A DNA stretch of 16,052 nt from Chloroflexota bacterium (GTDB taxonomy: Bacteria; Chloroflexota; Anaerolineae; Promineifilales; Promineifilaceae). Position numbers and translations under genes: made by a program. The notes under the pieces are model-generated. The model did no database searches. It saw nothing but the letters and a program-made list of their open reading frames with translations, and was not told the origin of the DNA. This document shows positions 1 through 6,400 of this stretch, one piece after another. How positions within the stretch are numbered: the stretch's first letter is position 1; each line of letters opens with the position of its first letter. The stretch covers positions 1-16,052 of the forward strand of contig JAAEOP010000602.1 of the NCBI GenBank assembly GCA_024223125.1. Direction: 5' to 3'.

Positions 1-1311
1 ATGCGGCGTCTGTAACACCATGCCAATGCGAGAATGGATGGCGTGTTGGGTCAAGGTACGGTAATCACGGCCGTTGAACCGGATTGTGCCCTGTGTTGGT
101 TCATAAAAGCGACACAACAGATTCACGATTGTAGATTTACCTGCGCCTGTGGGGCCAACCAACGCCACTGTTTCGCCTTGCGGAATCGTCAGGTTAAAGT
201 CCACCAGAACCGGTTTGTCTTTTTCATATTGGAAAGACAAATGGTCAAAGGTGATGTCGCCCCGAATTGTACCGGGATCAATGGCGTCGTCCGCATCTAC
301 AATGTCCGCTTCCGTGTCTACTAACGAGAAGATGCGCTCTCCGGAAGCAATGGCCTGCTGCATACTGGCGTACACGGCCGCTAACTGCTGAATCGGCCAC
401 AACATAAAGGTGATGTAAGCCACGAAAGCATGAATGCTGCCGGCCGACATGCTACCAGCCGAGAACTGCCCTCCACTGTACCATACCACCAACGCCACAC
501 CCACCGCGCTTACAATCTGCACCGCCGGCAAAAACAACGCTGAGAGCCAGGCTGCTTTGTAACCAGATTCGTACATATCACCCGTTAACTCCTGGAACTG
601 GGACAAATTCTTCTCTTCGCGCCGCAGCGACTTCACCACGCGCACCCCGCTGATATTTTCGGAGAACGCGCCAGTAATCTTGGAGTTCACTTTGCGTACA
701 ATACGATATTCAACCAAAATGCGCTTTTTGAACTCTATGGCTACTTTGTACAGAACCGGAATCAAGGCAATCACAATCAACGTCATCTGCCAATTGATGA
801 TAAACATGAAGACCAGTGATGTGGTCACGCTGGTGATAGTCCAGGTGATGTCCAAAAAGCCCCAGGAAACCAGGTCGCCTACGCGGGTTACATCAGAAGT
901 AACGCGGGACATGAGCCAACCCGTCGGGGTTTTGTCATAGTAAGACAAAGGCAGTTCTTGCAGATGGTTGAACATCGTGCGGCGCAAATCGTACTGCACC
1001 ATATGCCCCAGCCAACCGGCGCACAAGATGAAGCCAAAGACAAAGAGGGCAAAGATGGGCCAGGAAGCCAGATAGATGCTGCCATAGTAACGTAGCGCGT
1101 CCATATCTTGGGCTACGATACCCAGGTCAATCATCTGCTTGCTCAGATAGGTATGCCATGATTCAATCAGGGACACCATCGAAATACACAGTAAAAACCC
1201 CAACATATAAGGCCAATGGTTTATCCCCAGCCGGGCAATGCGCCAGACGGTGCCGCGATTTAGTTGTGAGGTGAATTCTTCTTCTTCAAATTCATTGTAT
1301 TCGTCAGACAT
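1..1311 (-). CDS. ABC exporter half-transporter, second subunit of a heterodimer (partial, 3' end outside window)
   Basis: This is a membrane-embedded ABC exporter subunit (transmembrane domain fused to an ATPase domain), read for 437 codons before it leaves the window. The protein begins MSDEYNEFEEEEFTSQ, an acidic N-terminal tail. Six membrane segments of the type I exporter fold follow, then the ATPase start with Walker A GPTGAGKST (minus codons near bases 142-168) and a Q-loop ending VLQTPH at the window edge. Signature motif, Walker B and catalytic residue lie outside. The start has only a weak GAGAAAA ribosome site. It lies 111 bp downstream of another ABC half-transporter on the same strand; that partner has a non-canonical Asp at its catalytic position, so this subunit is expected to carry the catalytic Glu and perhaps a degenerate signature motif. 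The family (BmrCD, TM287/288, LmrCD) exports drugs and lipophilic compounds; the substrate here is unknown. Confidence 0.93.
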   Translation of the reverse strand, partial: MSDEYNEFEEEEFTSQLNRGTVWRIARLGINHWPYMLGFLLCISMVSLIESWHTYLSKQMIDLGIVAQDMDALRYYGSIYLASWPIFALFVFGFILCAGWLGHMVQYDLRRTMFNHLQELPLSYYDKTPTGWLMSRVTSDVTRVGDLVSWGFLDITWTITSVTTSLVFMFIINWQMTLIVIALIPVLYKVAIEFKKRILVEYRIVRKVNSKITGAFSENISGVRVVKSLRREEKNLSQFQELTGDMYESGYKAAWLSALFLPAVQIVSAVGVALVVWYSGGQFSAGSMSAGSIHAFVAYITFMLWPIQQLAAVYASMQQAIASGERIFSLVDTEADIVDADDAIDPGTIRGDITFDHLSFQYEKDKPVLVDFNLTIPQGETVALVGPTGAGKSTIVNLLCRFYEPTQGTIRFNGRDYRTLTQHAIHSRIGMVLQTPH

Positions 1312-1325
1312 GATATTTTCTCGAC

Positions 1326-1432
1326 GGAGATTGAGAGAATGAGAGATTCGAGATTAAGAGATTGGAGATTGTCTGTCCAGACGACGTTCAATCTCCAATC
1401 TCCACTCCAATCTCTAGTCTCTTTAATCTCCC
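1326..1432. repeat. Inverted array of GATTGGA-type heptamers between the two ABC genes
   Basis: The left arm carries GGAGATT/GAGATT units ending AGAGATTGGAGATTG (to about 1371). The right arm carries the reverse complement, starting CAATCTCCAATCTCC (about 1388) and running to TTTAATCTCCC. The 17-base centre is unique. The two arms pair with few gaps, so the transcript of the ABC operon would form a hairpin of roughly 45 bp between the two reading frames. The last codons and the stop of the upstream ABC gene lie inside the right arm, so the element supplied or replaced its C-terminal end. The same 7-mer family recurs near 9767 and 12559. Confidence 0.8.
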
Positions 1433-3288
1433 GCAAGGGGCAGTTCATTACGAGCTACCCGACCATTACCATTGCTGGACACGGCCGCAGCCGCTTCCAG
1501 TTCTGCTTCCAATTCCGCTTCGATACGAGATTGGAGATTGTAGATACGGCGGTAAGTACCGGGTTGTTTGACCAGTTCTTTGTGCGTACCGCTTTGGATG
1601 ATACGGCCGTGATCAAAAACCAGAATCAGGTCGGCATCCATCACGCTTTGCACCCGGTGGGCAATCAGGAAGGTGGTTCGTCCGGGCATCAGTTCCTTCA
1701 TCGCGTCCCGAATGATTTCTTCCGTTTCCGTATCTACGGCCGAGGTGGCGTCATCCAGAATGAGCAAAGCGGGGTCGCGTAGAATGGTCCGTGCCAGCGT
1801 CACCCGTTGTTTTTGCCCGCCAGAGAGGGTAACGCCTCGTTCACCAACCATCGTGTTGTAACCATCTGGGAAGGTCATGATGACATCGTGTACGGCCGCG
1901 GCTCTGGCCGCTTCATACACTTCCTCATCCGTCACTTCCCGCGTTACGCCGTAGGTGATGTTTTTCCGAATGGTGGTAGAGAACAAGAACGGTTCTTGCA
2001 TTACGATACCGATTTGTTCGCGCAGCTGTTCGCGTTGATATTCGCGCAGTTCCACGCCATCCAGTTTGATGCTGCCTAGTGTGTAGTCGTAAAAACGGGG
2101 CAGCAAGTTGACAATGGAGGTTTTACCGGAACCTGTGCCGCCCATCAGAGCCACTTTTTGACCGGCCTGCACAGTGAAGTTGATGTCGTGCAGAACATCG
2201 TCATCTTCGCCTTCATAATGGAAGCTGACATTTTCAAAAGAGACTGTGCCCTGGATACGGCCGTCTGGCTGATGTGTCCCTTGCGTGAGCGGTTCTTTGT
2301 CTACTTTGATAAGGTGTTGCAAACGGCCGAAGGAAACGAAACCTGTCGAAATGTCGGCAATTAAGCGACCCAGGTTGCGAATCGGCCAGATAATCTGCAC
2401 CACAAAGCCAACGTAAGCGATGTACATACCCACCGAAATAGAACCATTCAGAGCCATTACGGCCGCTACAAAGAAGCCGGCAATCATCTGGAACCCACAG
2501 AGCAAATCTGTAGAGGGCCAATAAATAGAGTGCATTAATGTTAACTTACGGCCGCGTTGGTACTTTTCCTCATTCTCTTTGTCAAAGGCTGTTATTTCAA
2601 ATTCCTGGCGAGCGAACGCTTTTACTACCCGCACACCGGTCAGATTTTCTTGCAACTGATTTGACAAACGGGCTTCCTGTTCCTGGAATTTCTCGTAGGC
2701 TCTACCCACCTTCACAAAAAAGTACATCGAAATAATCATGATGATGGGAATGACGATGACCGAGAACAGCGCTAGACGAACGTTCAGCAGCAGCAGGGCG
2801 GCAAAGTTAACTATGAAGAGCAGACTAATACGGCCGATGCCAATCAACTGCTCGGCGAACATTTTCCGCACAGCGTCAATGTCTGATGTAGACCGGGCCA
2901 GTAAATCACCCGTTTGCATCCGGTCATGGTAGCTAAAGGTCAAGCGCTGCAAATGGTCATAGATGTAATCACGCAATCGCCGGGCAATCCCTTCTGATGT
3001 TTTGGCTGCTAAACGGCCGCCGATGTAAGAAAAGAGACCTTGCATTGCTGCCAGACTGAGCAAACCCAACACAACCAGGGGCAGTAGTTGGTTCAAGTTT
3101 TCACTGGGTAGCACGTCGTCTACAAATCTACCCAGCAAGTAGTAAAGACCCGTTCGGGCCAGGGCCGCAAAACCAACGGAGATGATGGCTGCAAAGTAGA
3201 TTGTGTGATAGCCAATCATCAACCGCCAGAATCCGGTTATTTTTCTTTTGGTTACAGTTTGTTTTAAGTCAGGTGTTGAGGTTTCCAT
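1423..3288 (-). CDS. ABC exporter half-transporter, first subunit, with non-canonical catalytic Asp
   Basis: A 621-aa type I ABC exporter subunit. Residues ~20-320 form the six-helix membrane domain and ~345-580 the ATPase. Visible motifs are Walker A GGTGSGKTS (~384-391), Q-loop Q431, signature LSGGQ (488-492), Walker B LLILD followed by D513, and switch His H544. The residue after Walker B is normally the catalytic Glu; here it is Asp, the hallmark of the degenerate subunit of heterodimeric exporters such as BmrC and TM287. The next gene encodes the likely partner, matching the bmrC-bmrD gene order. The start is set by AGAGGAAA 7-8 nt before ATG. The C-terminal tail (alternating EAELEAELEA, then Ala/Ser/Asn/Gly-rich) ends inside a repeat array. 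Upstream lies a probable attenuator leader, so expression is probably inducible. Function as a multidrug exporter is inferred from family. Confidence 0.95.
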   Translation of the reverse strand: METSTPDLKQTVTKRKITGFWRLMIGYHTIYFAAIISVGFAALARTGLYYLLGRFVDDVLPSENLNQLLPLVVLGLLSLAAMQGLFSYIGGRLAAKTSEGIARRLRDYIYDHLQRLTFSYHDRMQTGDLLARSTSDIDAVRKMFAEQLIGIGRISLLFIVNFAALLLLNVRLALFSVIVIPIIMIISMYFFVKVGRAYEKFQEQEARLSNQLQENLTGVRVVKAFARQEFEITAFDKENEEKYQRGRKLTLMHSIYWPSTDLLCGFQMIAGFFVAAVMALNGSISVGMYIAYVGFVVQIIWPIRNLGRLIADISTGFVSFGRLQHLIKVDKEPLTQGTHQPDGRIQGTVSFENVSFHYEGEDDDVLHDINFTVQAGQKVALMGGTGSGKTSIVNLLPRFYDYTLGSIKLDGVELREYQREQLREQIGIVMQEPFLFSTTIRKNITYGVTREVTDEEVYEAARAAAVHDVIMTFPDGYNTMVGERGVTLSGGQKQRVTLARTILRDPALLILDDATSAVDTETEEIIRDAMKELMPGRTTFLIAHRVQSVMDADLILVFDHGRIIQSGTHKELVKQPGTYRRIYNLQSRIEAELEAELEAAAAVSSNGNGRVARNELPLAGD

Positions 3289-3342
3289 GATGGGTTTCCT
3301 CTTGAAAATATGGATTGTTTATCTTGTCTGTTTGCGGAGCGT

Positions 3343-3363
3343 CGTATTGTGGGGTGCAATACG
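3343..3363. promoter_or_regulatory. 7-bp dyad in the 5' region of the ABC operon
   Basis: A perfect inverted repeat, CGTATTG-TGGGGTG-CAATACG, lies 55-75 bp before the ABC start codon and downstream of the two leader terminators. It could be a repressor operator or an RNA hairpin in the untranslated region. The remaining sequence 3289-3450 shows no convincing sigma-70 promoter, which favours transcription arriving from the leader promoter further upstream. Confidence 0.4.
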
Positions 3364-3452
3364 GCCGGGGGACACAAATGTCATTTCATAATTTGTACTC
3401 TACTCTTCATTCCTGACACCCTTTGTCACATTCAACTATTTGTCTGTGCCAA

Positions 3453-3483
3453 TAAAAAAACCACGAGAATCTTCATCCCGTGG
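3453..3483 (-). terminator. Leader terminator 2 (intrinsic)
   Basis: In the RNA, CCACGGGA (3483-3476) pairs with UCUCGUGG (3468-3461): 8 bp including one G-U, with a 7-nt loop. Seven U follow directly (3460-3454). The 5' arm, extended to GGCCACGGG, is also perfectly complementary to the 3' arm of the preceding terminator, so the two hairpins can be prevented together. Confidence 0.85.
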
Positions 3484-3493
3484 CCTGGAACAC

Positions 3494-3539
3494 AATAAAT
3501 AAAAAACGGCCACGGGCTTAATTGTGTGCCGTGACCGTT
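3494..3539 (-). terminator. Leader terminator 1 (intrinsic)
   Basis: AACGGUCACGG (3539-3529) pairs with CCGUGGCCGUU (3515-3505) over 11 bp with a single G-U, around a 13-nt loop, followed by UUUUAUUUAUU. It stands 25 nt after the stop of the 37-codon reading frame and over 200 nt before the ABC start, on the same strand. Its 5' arm is also complementary to a segment inside the small reading frame (3599-3588), which is what an antiterminator would look like. Confidence 0.88.
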
Positions 3540-3564
3540 GAGGCTTCGTTAATATTAAGGAGTT

Positions 3565-3678
3565 TTAGGTAGCTCTAAAACCTCCAGGGTCACAGGCACG
3601 GACGACATCACTTCCGCCAGCGAAGGGGGCTGCATTGGTAAAAGCCCAGATGCGAATCATTGTAATGTGTACCTTCAT
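3565..3678 (-). CDS. 37-aa leader peptide, candidate regulator of the ABC exporter operon
   Basis: A 37-codon frame, starting MKVHITMIRIWAF and ending CDPGGFRAT before TAA. AAGGAG lies 10 nt before the ATG, with a second AAGG 5 nt before it. A near-consensus promoter lies 70 bp upstream and two intrinsic terminators 25-110 bp downstream. I recognise no protein family, signal peptide or membrane segment; there is a single Cys (29) and a single Trp (11). Codons 27-31 contain GUGCCUGUGACC, complementary with one bulged U to the 5' arm of terminator 1. The 10 bases around the Shine-Dalgarno site (3697-3688) are perfectly complementary to the 10 bases just after the stop codon (3563-3554). This suggests a cis-acting leader peptide whose translation sets the fold of the RNA, like BmrB of B. 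subtilis. It could instead be an independent small-protein gene. Confidence 0.62.
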   Translation of the reverse strand: MKVHITMIRIWAFTNAAPFAGGSDVVRACDPGGFRAT

Positions 3679-3748
3679 TTGCGCCTTACTCCTTAATTAG
3701 TCTTACAGGCAAGCTAGTTAGATGTTCATCTCACCTGTAGCAATCGGC

Positions 3749-3777
3749 ACTATAACATAGGACGTGGGTTGCGTCAA
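3749..3777 (-). promoter_or_regulatory. Near-consensus sigma-70 promoter of the leader transcript
   Basis: TTGACG (3777-3772), a 17-bp spacer and TATAGT (3754-3749) match the consensus at 5/6 and 5/6. Predicted start near 3741, giving about 60 nt of untranslated leader before the small reading frame. It is the best promoter in the window, and it is overlapped by a GGGTTG-CGT-CAACCC dyad. Confidence 0.85.
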
Positions 3778-3780
3778 CCC
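3766..3780. promoter_or_regulatory. Operator-like dyad over the -35 box
   Basis: A perfect 6-bp inverted repeat, GGGTTG-CGT-CAACCC, covers the -35 hexamer of the leader promoter. The position would let a bound protein exclude RNA polymerase. The binding protein is unknown. Confidence 0.5.
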
Positions 3781-3793
3781 TAATATGGGATAT

Positions 3794-3812
3794 TTTTGAC
3801 GATTTGTCAAAA
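3794..3812. promoter_or_regulatory. Second dyad, TTTTGAC-GATTT-GTCAAAA
   Basis: A perfect 7-bp inverted repeat with a 5-bp centre lies between the MFS stop codon and the leader promoter. It contains a TTGACA that, with CATATT 17 bp on, could be a weaker upstream promoter. Alternatively it is a poor terminator for the MFS gene, but no U tract follows it. Confidence 0.4.
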
Positions 3813-3831
3813 TTACGACAAAATTGATTGA

Positions 3832-5121
3832 TTACGGTTTGTTAACGACACCTATCATGTCCATTTTGCGTTTTTTCTTTTGTGCCCAATACAGCGCCAC
3901 CGTAAACAGTAGCCCAAACAGAATGGCATTTAACCAGTACAGACTAGAAATACCCCAAACGGGAATAAGGGCAAATGCCAATAAGGGGCCAATGGCGCTG
4001 CCTAAGTCGCCCACGGTATATAATGCGCCCAGAAAACGGCCGCGCCGATCCGCCCGTCCTAAATCTCCCATTAATGCGGTCGAAAGTCCCTGATTGCTGC
4101 TGCTAGAAACTGAAGTGAGCGGCAGCCCCAACAAGATGGCAAAGGGGATGCTCAAGGCCAATAAACCAAAGCCGAGAATTCCGGGGACAAGACCAGTGGC
4201 CACAACCTGCCAACGATTATTGACCTTATCTGATAGATTCCCCATTATTGGTGTAACTATCATACTCAATAAAGTCGTGGAACCCAACGCCAATCCTGTA
4301 AGCGTTGTGACCCCAATTTCACGCCCAAATAGGATGACTGCCTCGCCTAAGATAGCTAATAAATAGAGCGCCATAGTAGGCACGAAAATACCAGCAATGA
4401 CTACACGGTTGATGCCGAGTACGGCCGTTGCCGAAACCATTTCTCCCCATCGAATGGGTTGATTGGCTGGAATTTGAGATTGAGGGTTTGGATTGAGCGA
4501 AGTTGAAGAATGGATGATGGGGTGTTCTGCTGTATCTTCAATTTGTGCGGCCGTGTGCAATTCTTTGGGTACAGATAGTAACGCAATCACTGCCCCGGTA
4601 AAAGTTAGGCTGGCTGCGACCATCATGGCCTGGTGAAAACCAATGGCGTCGGTGAGGTAGCCACCTAAAATGGCTCCCATCGCTGCGCCCAGAAAAAAGG
4701 AAATGTGATACCGGCCTACCCAACGGCCGCGTTCGGCAATAGGCGCCGCTTCAAGAATAATACCATTACCGGCTACCCAGATTCCGGCCCAGGCAATGCC
4801 CCACAACAACCTGCCCAAAAGCAACGGCCAAAAACCAACTGAAAAGGCGTAGAAGACGGTAGATGCAGCCCCCAAAAATAACGACGTGACAAAAATCGTC
4901 CGTTTGGCGTATCTGTCAGTGAGCCAGCCTGCGGCCCCATTGGCCAACAATCGTACCCAGCGATTGGCCGATAATAGGATTCCTACGCTGGCAAGGGTAA
5001 CGCCGGCAACGGCCGTGTGCGTTGGCAGCACTGTATACAGCGACACATCCCCAATCAATGACAATGTCGTTCCGATGCCTACCGGCAAAACGACACGACT
5101 AAGTGATGCTGATGTCTTCAT
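3832..5121 (-). CDS. Major facilitator superfamily transporter
   Basis: A 429-aa, 12-helix MFS permease. The inter-helix 2-3 motif reads GWLTDRYAKR and the matching second-half motif GNLSDKVNNRW, both typical of drug/sugar MFS exporters. The frame stays open upstream to a TTG at 5169, but that extension is encoded by an intrinsic terminator hairpin and its U tract, so I start at the ATG at 5121 (MKTSASLSRVV). The Shine-Dalgarno is weak (GGAAT). The central cytoplasmic loop (about residues 204-218, IHSSTSLNPNPQSQ) looks like a worn copy of the repeat that encodes NPSTSLRTSLQ in the glycosyltransferase at 9369. Substrate unknown. The TTG at 5169 is the alternative start. Confidence 0.9.
   Translation of the reverse strand: MKTSASLSRVVLPVGIGTTLSLIGDVSLYTVLPTHTAVAGVTLASVGILLSANRWVRLLANGAAGWLTDRYAKRTIFVTSLFLGAASTVFYAFSVGFWPLLLGRLLWGIAWAGIWVAGNGIILEAAPIAERGRWVGRYHISFFLGAAMGAILGGYLTDAIGFHQAMMVAASLTFTGAVIALLSVPKELHTAAQIEDTAEHPIIHSSTSLNPNPQSQIPANQPIRWGEMVSATAVLGINRVVIAGIFVPTMALYLLAILGEAVILFGREIGVTTLTGLALGSTTLLSMIVTPIMGNLSDKVNNRWQVVATGLVPGILGFGLLALSIPFAILLGLPLTSVSSSSNQGLSTALMGDLGRADRRGRFLGALYTVGDLGSAIGPLLAFALIPVWGISSLYWLNAILFGLLFTVALYWAQKKKRKMDMIGVVNKP
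4465..4513. repeat. Degenerate GATTGGA / STSL repeat inside the MFS gene
   Basis: Bases GAGATTGAGGGTTTGGATTG followed by AGCGAAGTTGAAG resemble the 9767-9820 element (GATTGGA units plus TGAGTGAAGTCGAAGG). It is read in frame as the loop between helices 6 and 7. Confidence 0.55.
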
Positions 5122-5131
5122 TGGCCATTCC

Positions 5132-5163
5132 AAAAAAAACAGGCGGCCTGTAACGGCCGCCTG
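5132..5163 (-). terminator. Strong intrinsic terminator after ino1
   Basis: In the RNA, CAGGCGGCC (5163-5155) pairs perfectly with GGCCGCCUG (5148-5140) over 9 bp with a 6-nt loop, followed by eight U (5139-5132). It sits 30 nt after the ino1 stop and only 10 nt before the MFS ATG. The stem includes the CGGCCG core that is over-represented in this genome. Confidence 0.93.
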
Positions 5164-5193
5164 CAACAAAATCTTAAAAACTAAATATCCCTA

Positions 5194-6324
5194 TTACACC
5201 TTTTCGGTCGCAGCCATCTGCCCATTGGAACGAACGCCTTCCCGTTCATCTTCGGCAATAAATTCTTCTACTTTTCGCCGGGCCACATCATCGGTAAACT
5301 GCTGTGGTGGTGATTTCATGAAGTAGGATGAGGGCGGGATCATGGGACCGCTCAGGCCGCGATCCAGAGCCAGCTTGGCACAGCGCACGGCATCGATAAT
5401 GACTCCAGCCGAATTGGGCGAATCCCAGACTTCCAGTTTTAGTTCTATTTTTAAGGGAACATCGCCAAAAGCGCGACCTTCCATATTAATATGACACCAT
5501 TTACGGTCGGTTAACCAGGGGACGTAATCGCTGGGACCAACATGAATATTTTCCTCGCCCAGGTCATAAGGAAGTTGGCTGGTGACGGCCTGCGTCTTGG
5601 AGATTTTCTTGGATTCCAGCCGTTCCCGTTCCAGCATGTTGTAAAAGTCCATATTGCCACCAAAGTTGAGTTGGTAGGTACGGTCTAAATGGACGCCGCG
5701 ATCATTGAACAGATTGGTTAATACGCGGTGGGTAATAGTGGCCCCAACCTGGCTTTTGATGTCATCGCCAATAATGGGCAGGCCAGCTTCAACAAATCGT
5801 TTGCTCCAGTAGGGTGAGGAGGCGATGAAGACAGGAATGCCATTGACAAAGCCGCAGCCAGCTTCTATAGCCTGTTCCACATACCATTTGGTAGCCATTT
5901 CAGACCCAACGGGCATGAAGTTGACAACAACATCTGTTTTTGTTTTTTTGAGGATGCCGATGATGTCATCTGTAGAACCTTCGTCTTTTTCGACGACTGT
6001 TTTGACATATTTGCCCAGACCGTCGTGGGTCATGCCCCGGTTCACTTTGACGCCCATGTGGGGGACTTCGGTGAATTTGATGGTGTTGTTAGGATGCGCC
6101 CACATCGCTTCACTGAGGTCTTTGCCAACTTTGCCTTTGACGACATCGAAGGCGGCCGTAATTTCAATATCCCGCACATGGTATCCACCTACAGTGGCGT
6201 GCATGAGGCCAGGTATTTCGGCATCATCAGGGGCGTCTTTGTAATAATGGATACCTTGGATGAGGGCATTGGCACAGTTGCCGACGCCGATGAGGGCTAC
6301 TCTAACTTTCTTGTTTTTTGACAT
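5194..6324 (-). CDS. ino1: Inositol-3-phosphate synthase
   Basis: A 376-aa cytoplasmic enzyme of the short actinobacterial/archaeal-type myo-inositol-1-phosphate synthase family, which converts glucose 6-phosphate to 1L-myo-inositol 1-phosphate with internal NAD+ recycling. Visible are the N-terminal NAD-binding GVGNCANAL (~13-21), NFMPVGSE, the conserved [11 protein letters not shown] segment, and [20 protein letters not shown] near the C-terminus. Length is normal for the family. GGAGAA lies 8 nt before ATG. It is third in a same-strand block after a GT-C glycosyltransferase and a YfhO protein, 76 bp after the latter, and is closed by a strong terminator. The product feeds phosphatidylinositol, inositol glycans or compatible solutes; the neighbours make a membrane glycolipid role plausible, but that is inference. 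Confidence 0.95.
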   Translation of the reverse strand: MSKNKKVRVALIGVGNCANALIQGIHYYKDAPDDAEIPGLMHATVGGYHVRDIEITAAFDVVKGKVGKDLSEAMWAHPNNTIKFTEVPHMGVKVNRGMTHDGLGKYVKTVVEKDEGSTDDIIGILKKTKTDVVVNFMPVGSEMATKWYVEQAIEAGCGFVNGIPVFIASSPYWSKRFVEAGLPIIGDDIKSQVGATITHRVLTNLFNDRGVHLDRTYQLNFGGNMDFYNMLERERLESKKISKTQAVTSQLPYDLGEENIHVGPSDYVPWLTDRKWCHINMEGRAFGDVPLKIELKLEVWDSPNSAGVIIDAVRCAKLALDRGLSGPMIPPSSYFMKSPPQQFTDDVARRKVEEFIAEDEREGVRSNGQMAATEKV

Positions 6325-6400
6325 AAATTGTCTTCTCCGTTAAATGATATTAAGAAAATACTGGGTTCATCGTGTATGTAACACAATTTCGTTGGCAAAG

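Noticed and set aside
1528..1545. GATTGGAGATTG match inside the C-terminal tail of the first ABC subunit
   Set aside because: It encodes YNLQSRIE, which fits the normal tail of this protein family, so the resemblance to the repeat may be chance.
3565..3678. Small frame as a RiPP precursor or toxin
   Set aside because: No maturation enzyme, immunity gene or toxin-like helix nearby; complementarity of its codons to the terminator makes a leader peptide the better explanation.
5122..5169. Longer MFS protein starting at TTG 5169
   Set aside because: The extra codons are the stem, loop and U tract of the ino1 terminator; the ATG at 5121 fits the usual MFS N-terminus.
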